Shown here in pieces: positions 29,931 through 41,100 of a DNA stretch of 64,000 nt (position 1 is its first letter; every line of letters starts with the position of its first letter). A program made the position numbers and the translations under genes. The notes beneath the pieces are model-generated. The model was not told the DNA's origin. It ran no database searches and saw nothing but the letters and a program-made list of their open reading frames with translations. The stretch is from Lamellibrachia columna (taxonomy: Eukaryota > Annelida > Polychaeta > Sabellida > Siboglinidae), in NCBI GenBank assembly GCA_963662155.1, contig OY759265.1, positions 61,562,024 through 61,626,023 on the forward strand. Direction: 5' to 3'.

Positions 29931-31480
29931 TGACATGGCACATGACAGATTTGTTTTTTGATCAGGATCTACGGTATGAAAGATACAACACAATGGTTTG
30001 ACATCAAACGCTGACCAACAAAGAGATCACACACCAAGGTCGAGTTTGAATTAGCGACAAAACAACTAATCGTCAAAATAGTCATGACCAGTGTCAGTCG
30101 AACGCATTCTGTCAGAATTTGTTCAGAATTACATAACACCGACCAACCAACATTGCAGCTTGTCATCATAGCAACCAACACAGGACATAGGACACAAGTA
30201 GGCCCTGTTGACAATAATAAAAGCTTTTGCCCGTATTGTAGTCATCTTCTTCGTATCGTCTTTGTCTCATACTACACAATGTGATAATATAGTTATTGAT
30301 ATTACTTACATTTATGGATGTTGTACGACGATGGGCATAATGTTGCATGTGACACTTGCTGAAACAACCAGCATTAACTAATTCTTGTTTGCCATTGATG
30401 TGTCACATGTCAAACTGGAATTACAGTCAAACTGACCACTGGTTGGCTTTATAGACTGTAAGTCGAACTTGGCCCAAATCTGTTTACCATGTCGGTAATA
30501 GCAGTTGGCATGTTCTAAGAAATTCTTCTGTTGCCACATTCACCAAGGCTGTTTTACTGGGCCTCCATGTGCTGATTATTGTTTGCTTGGTGTTAACATC
30601 CCTGCCAAGTGGTAATGGGTGCCATCTATGGGCATATGATAAATGTGGTTGTGTTAAAAAATACCTTGTGGGCATCTACACATCCAGAAACCTTTTTTCA
30701 TGGTAAAACATCCATTATCAAGCTAGTATAATGATATTACATCTATCCTCATTTAATATATATATATAATGTCTATTATGGAATAAATAATTAATCCAGC
30801 TATATGTGTTAACATTAATTAGTCTTAATAGGAGTCTCCCAAATCCAATTTGTACTGTATGTGCTTACATACCTATTGTACACAATTTTATTTTTTTATG
30901 TATTCATTATTGTTACTGTACTATTATGTATAAATTAATCAATAAACAATTCTGTCTGTCTGAAGCAAAATTTTGTTTTTTATTGTGACTGTTATATGGA
31001 AGTGTAACTTTTTTATTACATGACATGTGTATATATTACGTATGGTAGATACAAGAAATTTGGCAACTCAAGATGGTCATTTATAAATTAGATCATAAAC
31101 TGGGTAACTGTCATATCGCCCCACAAATACTCCACTCCATTATGCAGCTAATGCATAGTTATGAGCTGTATTAGAAGAATAAAATTTAAAGGGAATGTAT
31201 AACGATTTTCACTGGTTGTTTTGTGGGACAGTATCACTAATGTGGGGACATTGCAACATTAACTTTATCAGTATAACATCTTGGTTGTTTAAAATAATAT
31301 CCACACAAAACGTGTTATTATCGTGAACTATCATGATATTTTATGTCTTACTTAATATTGTACAACATGCAACATACAACAAATTTGGTGGTTTTACAAC
31401 ATACGTAAAGACAGCTGTACAGCAATAAAAGACAGATAGGAATTCTTCATCTTTGAAGGTGAAATAATGTATCTCATTGC
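29931..31480. other. AT-rich region upstream of the NME6 exons, no exon placed
   Basis: The missing NME6 N-terminal exon (with the LxxIKPD strand) should lie here or further right on the minus strand. I looked for codons for Lys-Pro-Asp in a fitting phase and did not find a convincing match. Confidence 0.3.
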
Positions 31481-31485
31481 ATGAT

Positions 31486-31491
31486 TTATTC
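31486..31491 (-). terminator. Possible poly(A) signal after the 31585 ORF
   Basis: AATAAA on the minus strand, about 95 nt after the TAA stop of the ORF ending at 31585. Confidence 0.4.
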
Positions 31492-31584
31492 GCCTGTCAA
31501 ATTCACATTTTACAAAATGTTTGACAGTAAATATAGTAGTATTACCTACTACTAAAGTTTATATGGAATATAACATTGTTAAAT

Positions 31585-31857
31585 TTACAGGTCCTCTTCT
31601 GGCCTATTAGGCATATCTGCCTCTTGTGCTAACTCTTTATCATCAGGTTTGTTTGTGCGCATACACGTGACAATCTCCAGGGTATGGATGGGGCAGTATA
31701 ATCTAATTTGATTAGATGGTTTCACCACGTGTCTATTTTCACCTCGGAACACTGAACAAATGGAGTCTTCACCACAGACTATTTCATATATTTGTGCATC
31801 GGTGTAGGAAAAAATTTCAACCGATATGCATCCTTTCATGTCTGATTCATGAATCAT
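31585..31857 (-). CDS. Unassigned ORF or terminal exon (about 90 aa)
   Basis: An open minus-strand frame from ATG 31857 to TAA 31585 reads like real protein, with balanced composition and no repeats. It has a mixed segment with the four cysteines C..C..C..C (VCGEDSIC, LYCPIH, VTCMR) and an acidic tail (PNRPEEDL). A TGA lies in frame just above 31863. A possible acceptor (ctcatccag) lies further upstream, so it could be a last exon or a single-exon gene. I do not recognise the family. There is a possible poly(A) signal at 31486. Confidence 0.35.
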   Translation of the reverse strand: MIHESDMKGCISVEIFSYTDAQIYEIVCGEDSICSVFRGENRHVVKPSNQIRLYCPIHTLEIVTCMRTNKPDDKELAQEADMPNRPEEDL

Positions 31858-32036
31858 GATCACTCAACGTAACTAACCTGGATGAGATTGCTGCACGATG
31901 GGCTTTACATGAACGGACATTGACAAATTCAGAGAACTTGGACCTTTTAATTATACAAACCCTGTATCAGCTATCGAAAATCGTTGTATATTATAAGTTG
32001 AAAAGACCCTGTTCCTCAGACACAGACAGGTCACAG

Positions 32037-33651
32037 CGGGTGTCGGATGTTTCAGCCCATAAGCCGAACCATCCAACGGCGCGACCGGTGAATCGTGAAG
32101 TGTTTTCGCTCGCATAGGCCGAACCATCCGTGTATGCAACCGGTGCCAGCGGGCGCCGTGGGCCGAAACGACTAACGAATTCTTCGCTATTTTCAACTGT
32201 TTGCATGTCTTAGCGAAATGCTGTTGACTTGTTACAGTATTATTGTTTTCGAGTCAATTGTTTATAGAGTTTTGTAATTGCGAAATGTTATACGCTACAA
32301 CTGTTTCAGTGTTTTAATGAAACGCCATGCGCTACATTATTATTGTTTTAGAACCAACATTACTTATTTATTACGTTCCCTAGTTTCAACTGTTTGCGTG
32401 TTTTAGCGAAATATTGTACGCTACAGTATTATTATTGTTTTCGAACCAAGTGTTTATTATGTTCACTATTTTTGTCAGTCGGCTCAAGGAACGCAGCATT
32501 TCCCTTTCGTTACGTTCGGCCTTGACGAGACGCTCCCAGATTGTAAATAACGTGTTCGTCCTGTCGTGGCTTCTCCGCATTGTGGCATGTATGCATGTAT
32601 GTATATATATATATGTCGTGTTGTAATAGTTTTGGAAAATTATGTTTTGGTAGTTGTTAATAAAGACAGAAATTTCATCCGTTGTCAATATTTCTGGCGT
32701 TGTGTTGCTGGACTGCGTATATATATATATATATATACATACATACATATGATCCAAAATGAAGTACGCATTCTGTTATTTTATGAGATAATTGTTATAT
32801 TAGCGTGTGAATATGTTTCTGTGCGTAATCATATTAAGTATTTTTTCCTGAATCACGAAGTGGGCCGAAACTACTATTCTTAGAAATCAGCTACTGACGT
32901 GGGACAATAGAGCCGAAAACGTTAATGACACCTCTTTGCAACTTGTGATATGCTCAATTGACTTAAGACGATTAATTGAATAAAGGGCTTGATCAAATAT
33001 AACGTGCTCACACAAACAATGAAGTGATGCTATCAAACATTTACGTTAGCATGTTTTGCTGATGAAACACCAGATAGATTAAAAGCATAAAATGTGCTCA
33101 CACAAACTATGAAATCACGCTTTCAAACATTTCAGTTAACAAGTATTGATGATGAAACAGATTAAACACATAAACGGCTTGATCACATAAAATGTGCTCA
33201 CACAAACAATGAAGTCAATACATTATATATTACAATACAAACTCAACTAGTTATTACGTTTATTCGTGGACGTTTCCATTAAACATAAATTACTTGAATT
33301 TGGTTCATTTCTTTATTATGTCAACCACTTTCTTTTAATTTATTTATATTGCTATATTTTTATAAATAGTTCCAGATCATTATTATTATATTAGCGTGTA
33401 CGTATGTTTCTGTGCACAATCATAATTTCCGCCTCTCCGCCTTTCTTACTGATTCAGGCCGTGGGCCGAAACGACTATTCTTAGATTTCCGCCGCTTAGG
33501 CTTAGCTAGAGTGGGCCGAATCGACCGTCGCGGATTTCAATAGTGACAGTGAAATGGGCCGAACCATCCGTCTGCGTGGGCCGAATCGACTAGGCCGAAC
33601 CATCCGTCGGCGTGGGCCGAACCCGTCATGGGCCGAACCATCCGGGACCCG
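32037..33651. mobile_element. TIR DNA element of 1.6 kb with candidate TSD (TCACAG)
   Basis: The left end cgggtgtcggatgtttcagc and the reverse complement of the right end cgggtcccggatggttcggc match at about 20 of 24 positions, counting the four bases that follow. The same 6-bp word tcacag flanks both ends (32031-32036 and 33652-33657). Subterminal copies of ggccgaaccatcc occur at about 32062, 32118, 33558, 33593 and 33630, with relatives gggccgaaacgact and gggccgaatcgac. The interior has two sets of roughly 85-90-bp tandem repeats (32200-32460, gcgaaat...ttgttttcgaacc; 33000-33215, gtgctcacacaaac) and no transposase frame. It is non-autonomous, superfamily unknown. Confidence 0.65.
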
Positions 33652-33714
33652 TCACAGACACAGCCCAGCCCCGGCGACAGGTCACAAGCCTGTGACAAGG
33701 TGAAGCGATAAAAT

Positions 33715-34639
33715 TGATAAATACACTTATACAGCGCAACCTGTCGTGGACGCACAGCAGGTCATTTTATCCACTAACATGGAAACGCTTCTGCGTTAGC
33801 TCTGGACAATGTTGTTTGGAATGTAACCGCATATGTCAAGAAGGGTTTGTTTTCGAACGTTTTTCTTGCAGCAGTCATGTATTATCGCTCAAAACTTGCC
33901 AAACGGCTTCGACTGACATACGTGAACGCCTCGTTAGCATTACCTTTGCAACAATGGGATTGGCGATAACGTCAGGCTTCAGCAGAGCCAACGTCAGCTG
34001 CAGAGTTTTACGCGTTCTGCACATTTCGACTGACGATAAAATAATATTGTACGACTTCTGAAGTTGACTCTATCGTTGCCGTTGTGTGCTTCCATATCAG
34101 TCGCTAGATGTCGCCGCAATTCACTGAAGCGATATTAAACTAAAATGAGGGTGTGTGGCAGTCGCCACCAATTTTTAGGACCCACCTCCTTCTTGGCACA
34201 ACCCTCTAAAATGCGGGAACTGCTATTAGGCACTACATAATTTATGCTTTAAAAAGGAAAAAAAAGTAACTTGCAAATTAACTTTTCAATAATAACTAAA
34301 AACTCCTCTATCAAAATTGACCCCTTAATAAAGTTCACACAATGAACTGGCTGCTAATGTTTACTTAACTAAAAATATGAAAGTGTTCATCCACCTTAAA
34401 TACAATTTGCGTGGTACATGAACATAATTTTCCAACAATCTCATTTAAATATGCTTAACATGCCGACTTTATAACAATGGCTGCTGGACATCTAATGTGT
34501 TAACATGTTAATCTTGTACACATGTATGTCTATACAGACACATACAGTCATGTCTTGTTCATCCAGACTTTGGTTCCCACTGAATATGGTGGAATGAAAT
34601 GTGCAAATTGCTAAAACATTGAATAATGCAGCAACTACG
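33715..34639. other. Intergenic, nothing recognised
   Basis: A plus-strand frame of 115 codons (33714-34061) shows no domain. No other feature is seen. Confidence 0.35.
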
Positions 34640-34886
34640 GGGCACGGTACCATAGCAGTTGACATGTCAGGCTCTCAATTGAGAAAACCCAGTTCACTCC
34701 GCTGTATAAATGAGTACCTGGCTACAGACAGAAGTGGATATCTGAACGAATGTCTTCGTGCAGTAATTGCACTGTGACTGAATGATTCCCAGAGAAGTCG
34801 AGTTGTCAATGGAACAAACTGATCTGCCAGATGAAGTGTAAAGTGCTTTGAACAGTCCCAAGGACTGGATACTCGCTATATGAGAA
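34640..34886 (+). mobile_element. SINE, family A, copy 2 (head degraded)
   Basis: Shares the 3' tail with the copy at 6830-7133 (cagtaattgcactgtgactg, then tgctttgaacagtcccaagg) and the ccgctgtataaatgagtacc middle block. The tRNA-like head is poorly kept. Confidence 0.7.
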
Positions 34887-35062
34887 TGAGAGGCACACCG
34901 AGTACACGACAGGTTTGGTGATCTCTCCCTCTAAAACCTCTACTAGTTTAGCGAGTATCTCATCAAGAATGGATAAATGAGATAACTGTACTAATGTAAT
35001 CTTGCAATATGGCGTCAGTGTAAACCAAAACAAAGTGAAACAATCGATGTGAGATTTCACAT

Positions 35063-35068
35063 TTTATT
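35063..35068 (-). terminator. Poly(A) signal of RPS21
   Basis: AATAAA on the minus strand about 42 nt after the RPS21 stop codon. Confidence 0.85.
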
Positions 35069-35109
35069 TTCTGACCATGTTACAAGAAATAGCAAGTCAT
35101 CACCACTGC

Positions 35110-38100
35110 TCAGAAGTTCCTACAACACAAGAGATAAAACAAAATAAAGCACTGATGTGACAAAGCTTGATGTCATGTTACGGTACTTGGATAATATTCA
35201 GTTTGCTTTTTAAACATATGAGACACAGTAGACCCAAACCAGGCCCGGTACATCTGGTATAAAACACATAAGACCATTCTCATAAACACAACAACTATAC
35301 AGACTAGACTAGTCAGTTTACAGAATGTGCAGTGTTAAAAACATAACTAGAGACTCAACAATTTCAACTGCTTTTGCACTGATGCAACAGTAAACAGTAT
35401 GTTTAAAATGGCCACAAAAAGCATCACGATGAATACAGATATTGGTTCTAAAGCATTTTACAAAGATGTACAAACTCACTTTGCAATGATGCCGTCTCTC
35501 TTGGCCAGTCCGATTATGCAGTCATCGGATTCACCCTGAAACCGACAACAAATCCAATAAGCCTAATGTCAGCAACTTCCCATGGAACACATGTATACCA
35601 AACACCAGTATGTTTTCTTCTCAATCTTGGTTGTAAATATAACAAATCTGAAATCCTAAATTATTACCTTGACATTTACACTAAGTATATTATGGGGCAA
35701 GACTTGGACACTGCAATCACAAGACACACAATCTGTTGAAGTTTTTGAGATGCACTGCCTGCGAGCTTTTAGAGGTGTTGCCAGGGCAGATTACAAAATA
35801 TCAAGATCAGAGAGGACACATTCACCCCAAATTGCACCACAGACATGTACTCACCATTCGACGGATAGCTCCACAGATAGCATACGTCTTGTTTTGACCA
35901 GTCATGCGACCTGTTGTTGGGTCCACCTATAAAACAACAAACAACAATCACTAATCACTCAGAAGAAAAAAATCATCAAAAAGAAATCTGATGATCTACT
36001 TTTGTAGCACTCTATGTTAATAAAAAAATAGATATGCCTACATATGTGCAGTTTTTTTTGCATAATCTGGGTGTATAAAATTCATCTTTCGCGTTTTCTA
36101 GCTATGTTTGTCCCGAGTTGCATGCTTCATCAAATGTACTGATAAGCAAATATTTATGTTAGTCCACTGACATTGTATGTTGAGATTTTAAACAATAGCC
36201 AAAAACCCTCCTCGCACCAGAAAGTATAATCGACTATCATGTATAATTGCCAAAAAAATTAGTAACATTTAACCACCAACATAAATTTATCATAATTGAA
36301 CCCCCCCATATAATATTGTTCATTTGCAAGGACATTATACCAAAAACAAACAGTTATTCATTAAAACATATTTCTAACTTAATTTTCCCATTACTACATT
36401 AAAGCTGCTTATTCAGTTAATTTACCCTTTCATGAAACAGGTTTTTTGATGTTCATAATTTTATGAAAGTGAAACAAAAGTCATGAATTTGGGGCTATGC
36501 ACCTAAGAGATAATAAAAACTAACCATGTGCAACTAAAATTAAGAATATCACTAGTGGTTTACTCAGTGTTCTAACAGTTGGAGATTCTGGTTATTCCAA
36601 CAACTGAGGGTTGACATGTTAACTAGTGCGATCGATGAGCACATGAGCAGTTCTATGAAATCGTGGTAACGTAGACTACACAGAACCAATGCAGTCTCAA
36701 ACAAACGTGTTATTTTGCCAGAAAGAGGACTAGTTTAGTAACCAAATGCCAAAATACGTTACATAAGTTGAGTTTTGATGCAAATAGCATCTTGCTCTTA
36801 GCAAGTATACAAATAGGTGAATGCAAATATATTTTCATTTGGCAAGTGAATGTTGCCATAATACTATACTCATGATGTAGGGTTATCTAACAGTATGACC
36901 ATGATCTTTGTTTCGCTTCAAGTGATATGGTTTAAGAGTGCATATTTTTGCTGAAATTTGAGAAAGAATCCACTTTGATCATTAGACCTGACTAGCCTAG
37001 ATGTCATAGTATATAGAGGCATGCCGTGTTTCCCTATCATTTTTGCATAGCCACTTTGAATAGGGGGGCAGCCGTGGCCTAGTGGTTAAGGTGTTGGACT
37101 CTAAATTCAAGAGTTGCGAGTTCAAGGCCCACACTGGTCACGGTTAGTTTTCGAAGCTTAGGCAATTTCGTTTACCCTACTTTGCCTCAATCCACTCAGC
37201 TGTAAATGAGTACAAACCCTGTTTGGAAGGTACCTGCGATGGACTAGTGTCCCGTCCAGGAGAGTCAGTATAACTGCACTCTAAGTTGCTTCGCACTATA
37301 GAAACCAGGTTTAAGCACTGGCCATATAAGCCTTCATGGCTTCCTAAGGCGCAATGCCTGGGGAATGACTTTACCTTTACCTACCTACCACTTTGAAAAT
37401 AATTTAATAGTTTGATGATTTCTTTCAGCCTAAATAACACGTTTTCACAAATGAGCTAGCATGTTGTAGTAGATACTAGATAGATGTGATTTTGGGAAAT
37501 GATTATAAAACAATGAGCAAAAACTTGAAACGCAGAGACAGCTTAAAATAAATAAACCAATAAATTTCTTAATCAAACCTCAGCAATGTTGATCTGGATT
37601 GATGCGTGGTCTTTGGCCTGGATGATCCGGTTGCTAGCGGAACTGCAATGGAAAATTCGACGTAAGTTATGTGGATTTTTTTAGACATAACGAGAAGGGC
37701 TGTAAAATCACTATTCAGGCATTGATTTTCATGGGAAAATGGTGGGAGTCCAGCAGACTCACACTCTGTTCATATTTGGGAGCCTGCTGAAAAATTTGGA
37801 AGTCTGCACTTTTTCAACTAATCAAATATCTGAAAATTCAGTCCAAACAATGCTTTATTTTACTGAATTGTCTCGTTCATCTACAATGTAGACTACATTA
37901 TTACGTATGGCACTACAATCTCTGTGCGCATACGCCTCACGGGCAAGCCCACTCTAGCGATTTAATTCTCATGAATATTTTTAACTGACAGTTCTAAGCG
38001 AGTATGACCGCTCGTTACAGACCAAAGCCGGTTCAAGATGGTAGCATACAAGCACGTTGATGGATCTTTAAAATCGACCACTTTAACACTGGATTCATCG

Positions 38101-41100
38101 TCTTTTTAAACAAACAGACTCCTACCAAGGAACATATATGGAGTCTGTAGGTGAAACGAGGAGTCTCAGACATGAAAATTAAAGCCTGCTATTGTGATAT
38201 ATGTTAAACATTTGTTACTGTAAATATGCATGATACTATTATTTTACAGGTTCAAGTCAGCTTGAAGGTGCAATCCTGGTATATACCAGAAATGTACAAT
38301 TCTCGTATACAAGCAATGCACTGTCAACGCTGCCCATTTCTTGGAGGTTACAAGAAATTATCATTTACTGATTTAGTGACCTCATTATTATGTTCTCGTA
38401 TAATACTGCATTTTAGGACAATTTATTAGCGGTCAGAAAACATTCCACATTGCACTGCATGCGCAACTTTGTGAGTGATGGTACTAGTTATGGAAGGCTG
38501 ATGCAATTAGCACAGTTTAGGCCGCAAAAGGTATAACAGACTGCTTTTTGTATACCTCAATGTTTAGTAACATTATTACTGTTCTTATAAAATATTGCGT
38601 TAGCGGTCAGAAAACTGTCTGAATTGCATAGGATCGTGTGCGTTTGTGAGCAATGATACATGCATTTCGGAAGGTTGATGCGATTAGTCGCGAAAAGTAT
38701 ATTTCATAATCTGCCTTTTGTGTATCTCAAATGATGTGGTGTGATGGAATGAATGTCTTATATGATACCGAAATTGAGGTTACGTATGACAATACACAAT
38801 GAAAATACTGAAGCCCAGTGAGGGGACACATATACGGTCTCAAACTACTACCAGAAAACATTCTATTCTGTGACATTCTCCCTCCCTTTCACACAAGCAT
38901 GAACCTGATCTCTGCCAGGCTAGTGACTACAGGCCTTTTGGAAATTCCTGGGTAACATGTGTGAACTGGGTGTGAACTATCCAGTAATACCAACTGTTAA
39001 ATGAGCACTTTTAAATTAAACTAACCTCTTTTGCTGAAGTTAACCCTGGACAAAAGCCCCCCATCCCACCCAAATACCTTTGTATATTTGATTCATCTGA
39101 TTTGGAATATTGTGTGCTGACAAAACTGCTCTTTCAAGTGTGATGACATTGTAATACATTCATCAACATATGTGATGCGCCACGCCAAAACCAGGCGCTT
39201 CTCGCTAAATTTTGTTCGGCGCAGGAGCCTAAAATGCATGGTGCCCGTTCGAATTGTCGAAAATCGGTTAACGACGGAATCGAACAACGAAATTATCCAG
39301 CTTTCCATAAATCCATTTATATATGCTGAAAGATTGTTCAAACTAGTAATATTTAGCACTTTATTGAGGCCCCTGATTAACGTCGCGGTTGAGAAGTCTG
39401 AAACAAAGCCATGTTTACGCGCTTTTGATCGACTGTCTTCGCTCGCTTACAAGTGGGAAACCCCACATGTTATACATGGCTGGAAAGCTTATGACGTCAA
39501 CTACACGTGTGATTGGGAATCTCTTACTCTAGACCAATAGAACAGCTCCTATTATACATACTTTATCCAGCAACAAAGTGCTGTTGTTGCTATGGAAGTT
39601 GCGAAACGCTCGCTGATTGGTCGAAAACGTAAGCGCGCATGCGCAGTCGGCTTGTTTACACATTCCTTTCGTCTTTGTTCGCCAGTTTCGCCTGCTGTTT
39701 TCGTCTTCGATTCGTTAATGAATTGCACTACGGCATCGAAAGAAGCTTATTTAGCTACCGAGTTGGATCGTGCGAGGGGGTGCAATCTCGAGGACAGCAA
39801 TTTAGCTGCAGTGATTGAAGATTACTTCGAAGGCCGCGTCGAGCCCGTGAAAGTCGCCTAGGCAGGGGCAGGGGAAGACAACATTGAGCCTGCACTGGTT
39901 GGCTCAGCGCCAGCGGGAGCGGACTTTCCAAATTGGGGAAACTGACATTGTGTAGTGTTATTATATATGTAATGTGCAAATAATGTTTCATTTAAAGATA
40001 TTTCAGGGATTTACTTTAGGGGTTCGGCACCCAGTGCTCGCGGTAGTCTCCGGGAATACCAAACCTGGTAGTAAATGAGGTGGCATTCAATAAATAATAG
40101 GTTATTCCACTTTATACTTCTGCATCTAATTTATACACACCTACTGAAGGAACATACAAAATTTCATTCCATTTGGAGCATTATAAGTGCATGGTTGGTA
40201 TGGGAGAAGCAATTTGTCAATGCAGTTTTTAAAGCTGATTTTCTCAAAACTATTATTCCAAGAACGTGTACACTAAAAGTGTAATATCTTGGCCCATGAG
40301 TAAGGTACACTCTTCATGTTGGTGTCATTTTAAAGCTGTGTATCTCCTCTATTTGAATCTGTAATAAAATGGTTTTGTAAAATTGTCGAGAAAAGCCTGG
40401 TTTTGGCGTGTGGCATCACATATGTACATCTATACCACAACTGCACATGTATTTTACCATATTATTTTAATCATAAATCTTGTGTACATTATGAACACGT
40501 GTAACTGTATATAAACATATGGTAGGCTATCCCCTCCCCACACAAAATGCAACACCAGGTGGTAAGGTCCTTCGTCGTGTGTAATGACAATGGTGTTACG
40601 TTGAAGTGTGTAATGACAATGGTGTTACATTGAAGTGTGTAATGACAATGGTGTTACGTTGAAGTGTGTAATGACAATGGTGTTACGTTGAAGTGTGTGG
40701 TGACTGTAGTACATCAGTCCAAATGTGACATCATCTTACAACAATTCCCGGCACGTTAGAGGTGCCGAGCAGCCAGTGAAGACGACATGTAGAAACATGC
40801 TGCCGGACTTACAATGCTCCACAGATAAGCAAACCAACATAGTTGTAATTATCGATTAAAATTTATGAGCATTGTTGTCTTGATGTACATTAAACAAAAC
40901 TAGCTAAAGCATTTTATATTTGGCTAAACAAAAGTTGGGCCACTTGGGCTATAGGCTTCAAGTTACCCATTTGAGCCAATTTGGACACCAGCATTTTCGC
41001 TGAAAAGCATGCAGAATACATGAGCATATGTTGTCTCGATGCACATTAAATAAAAAACTGGCTAAAGCAATTTGTATTCGGCCAAAAAAATTGGGGGCTT

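Noticed and set aside
29632..29993. Pro/Ser/Thr-rich minus-strand ORFs over the NME6 exon at 29619-29650
   Set aside because: Encoded by the G-rich 26-bp array in three frames. The short 32-nt NME6 exon is in a different frame and has its own splice sites.
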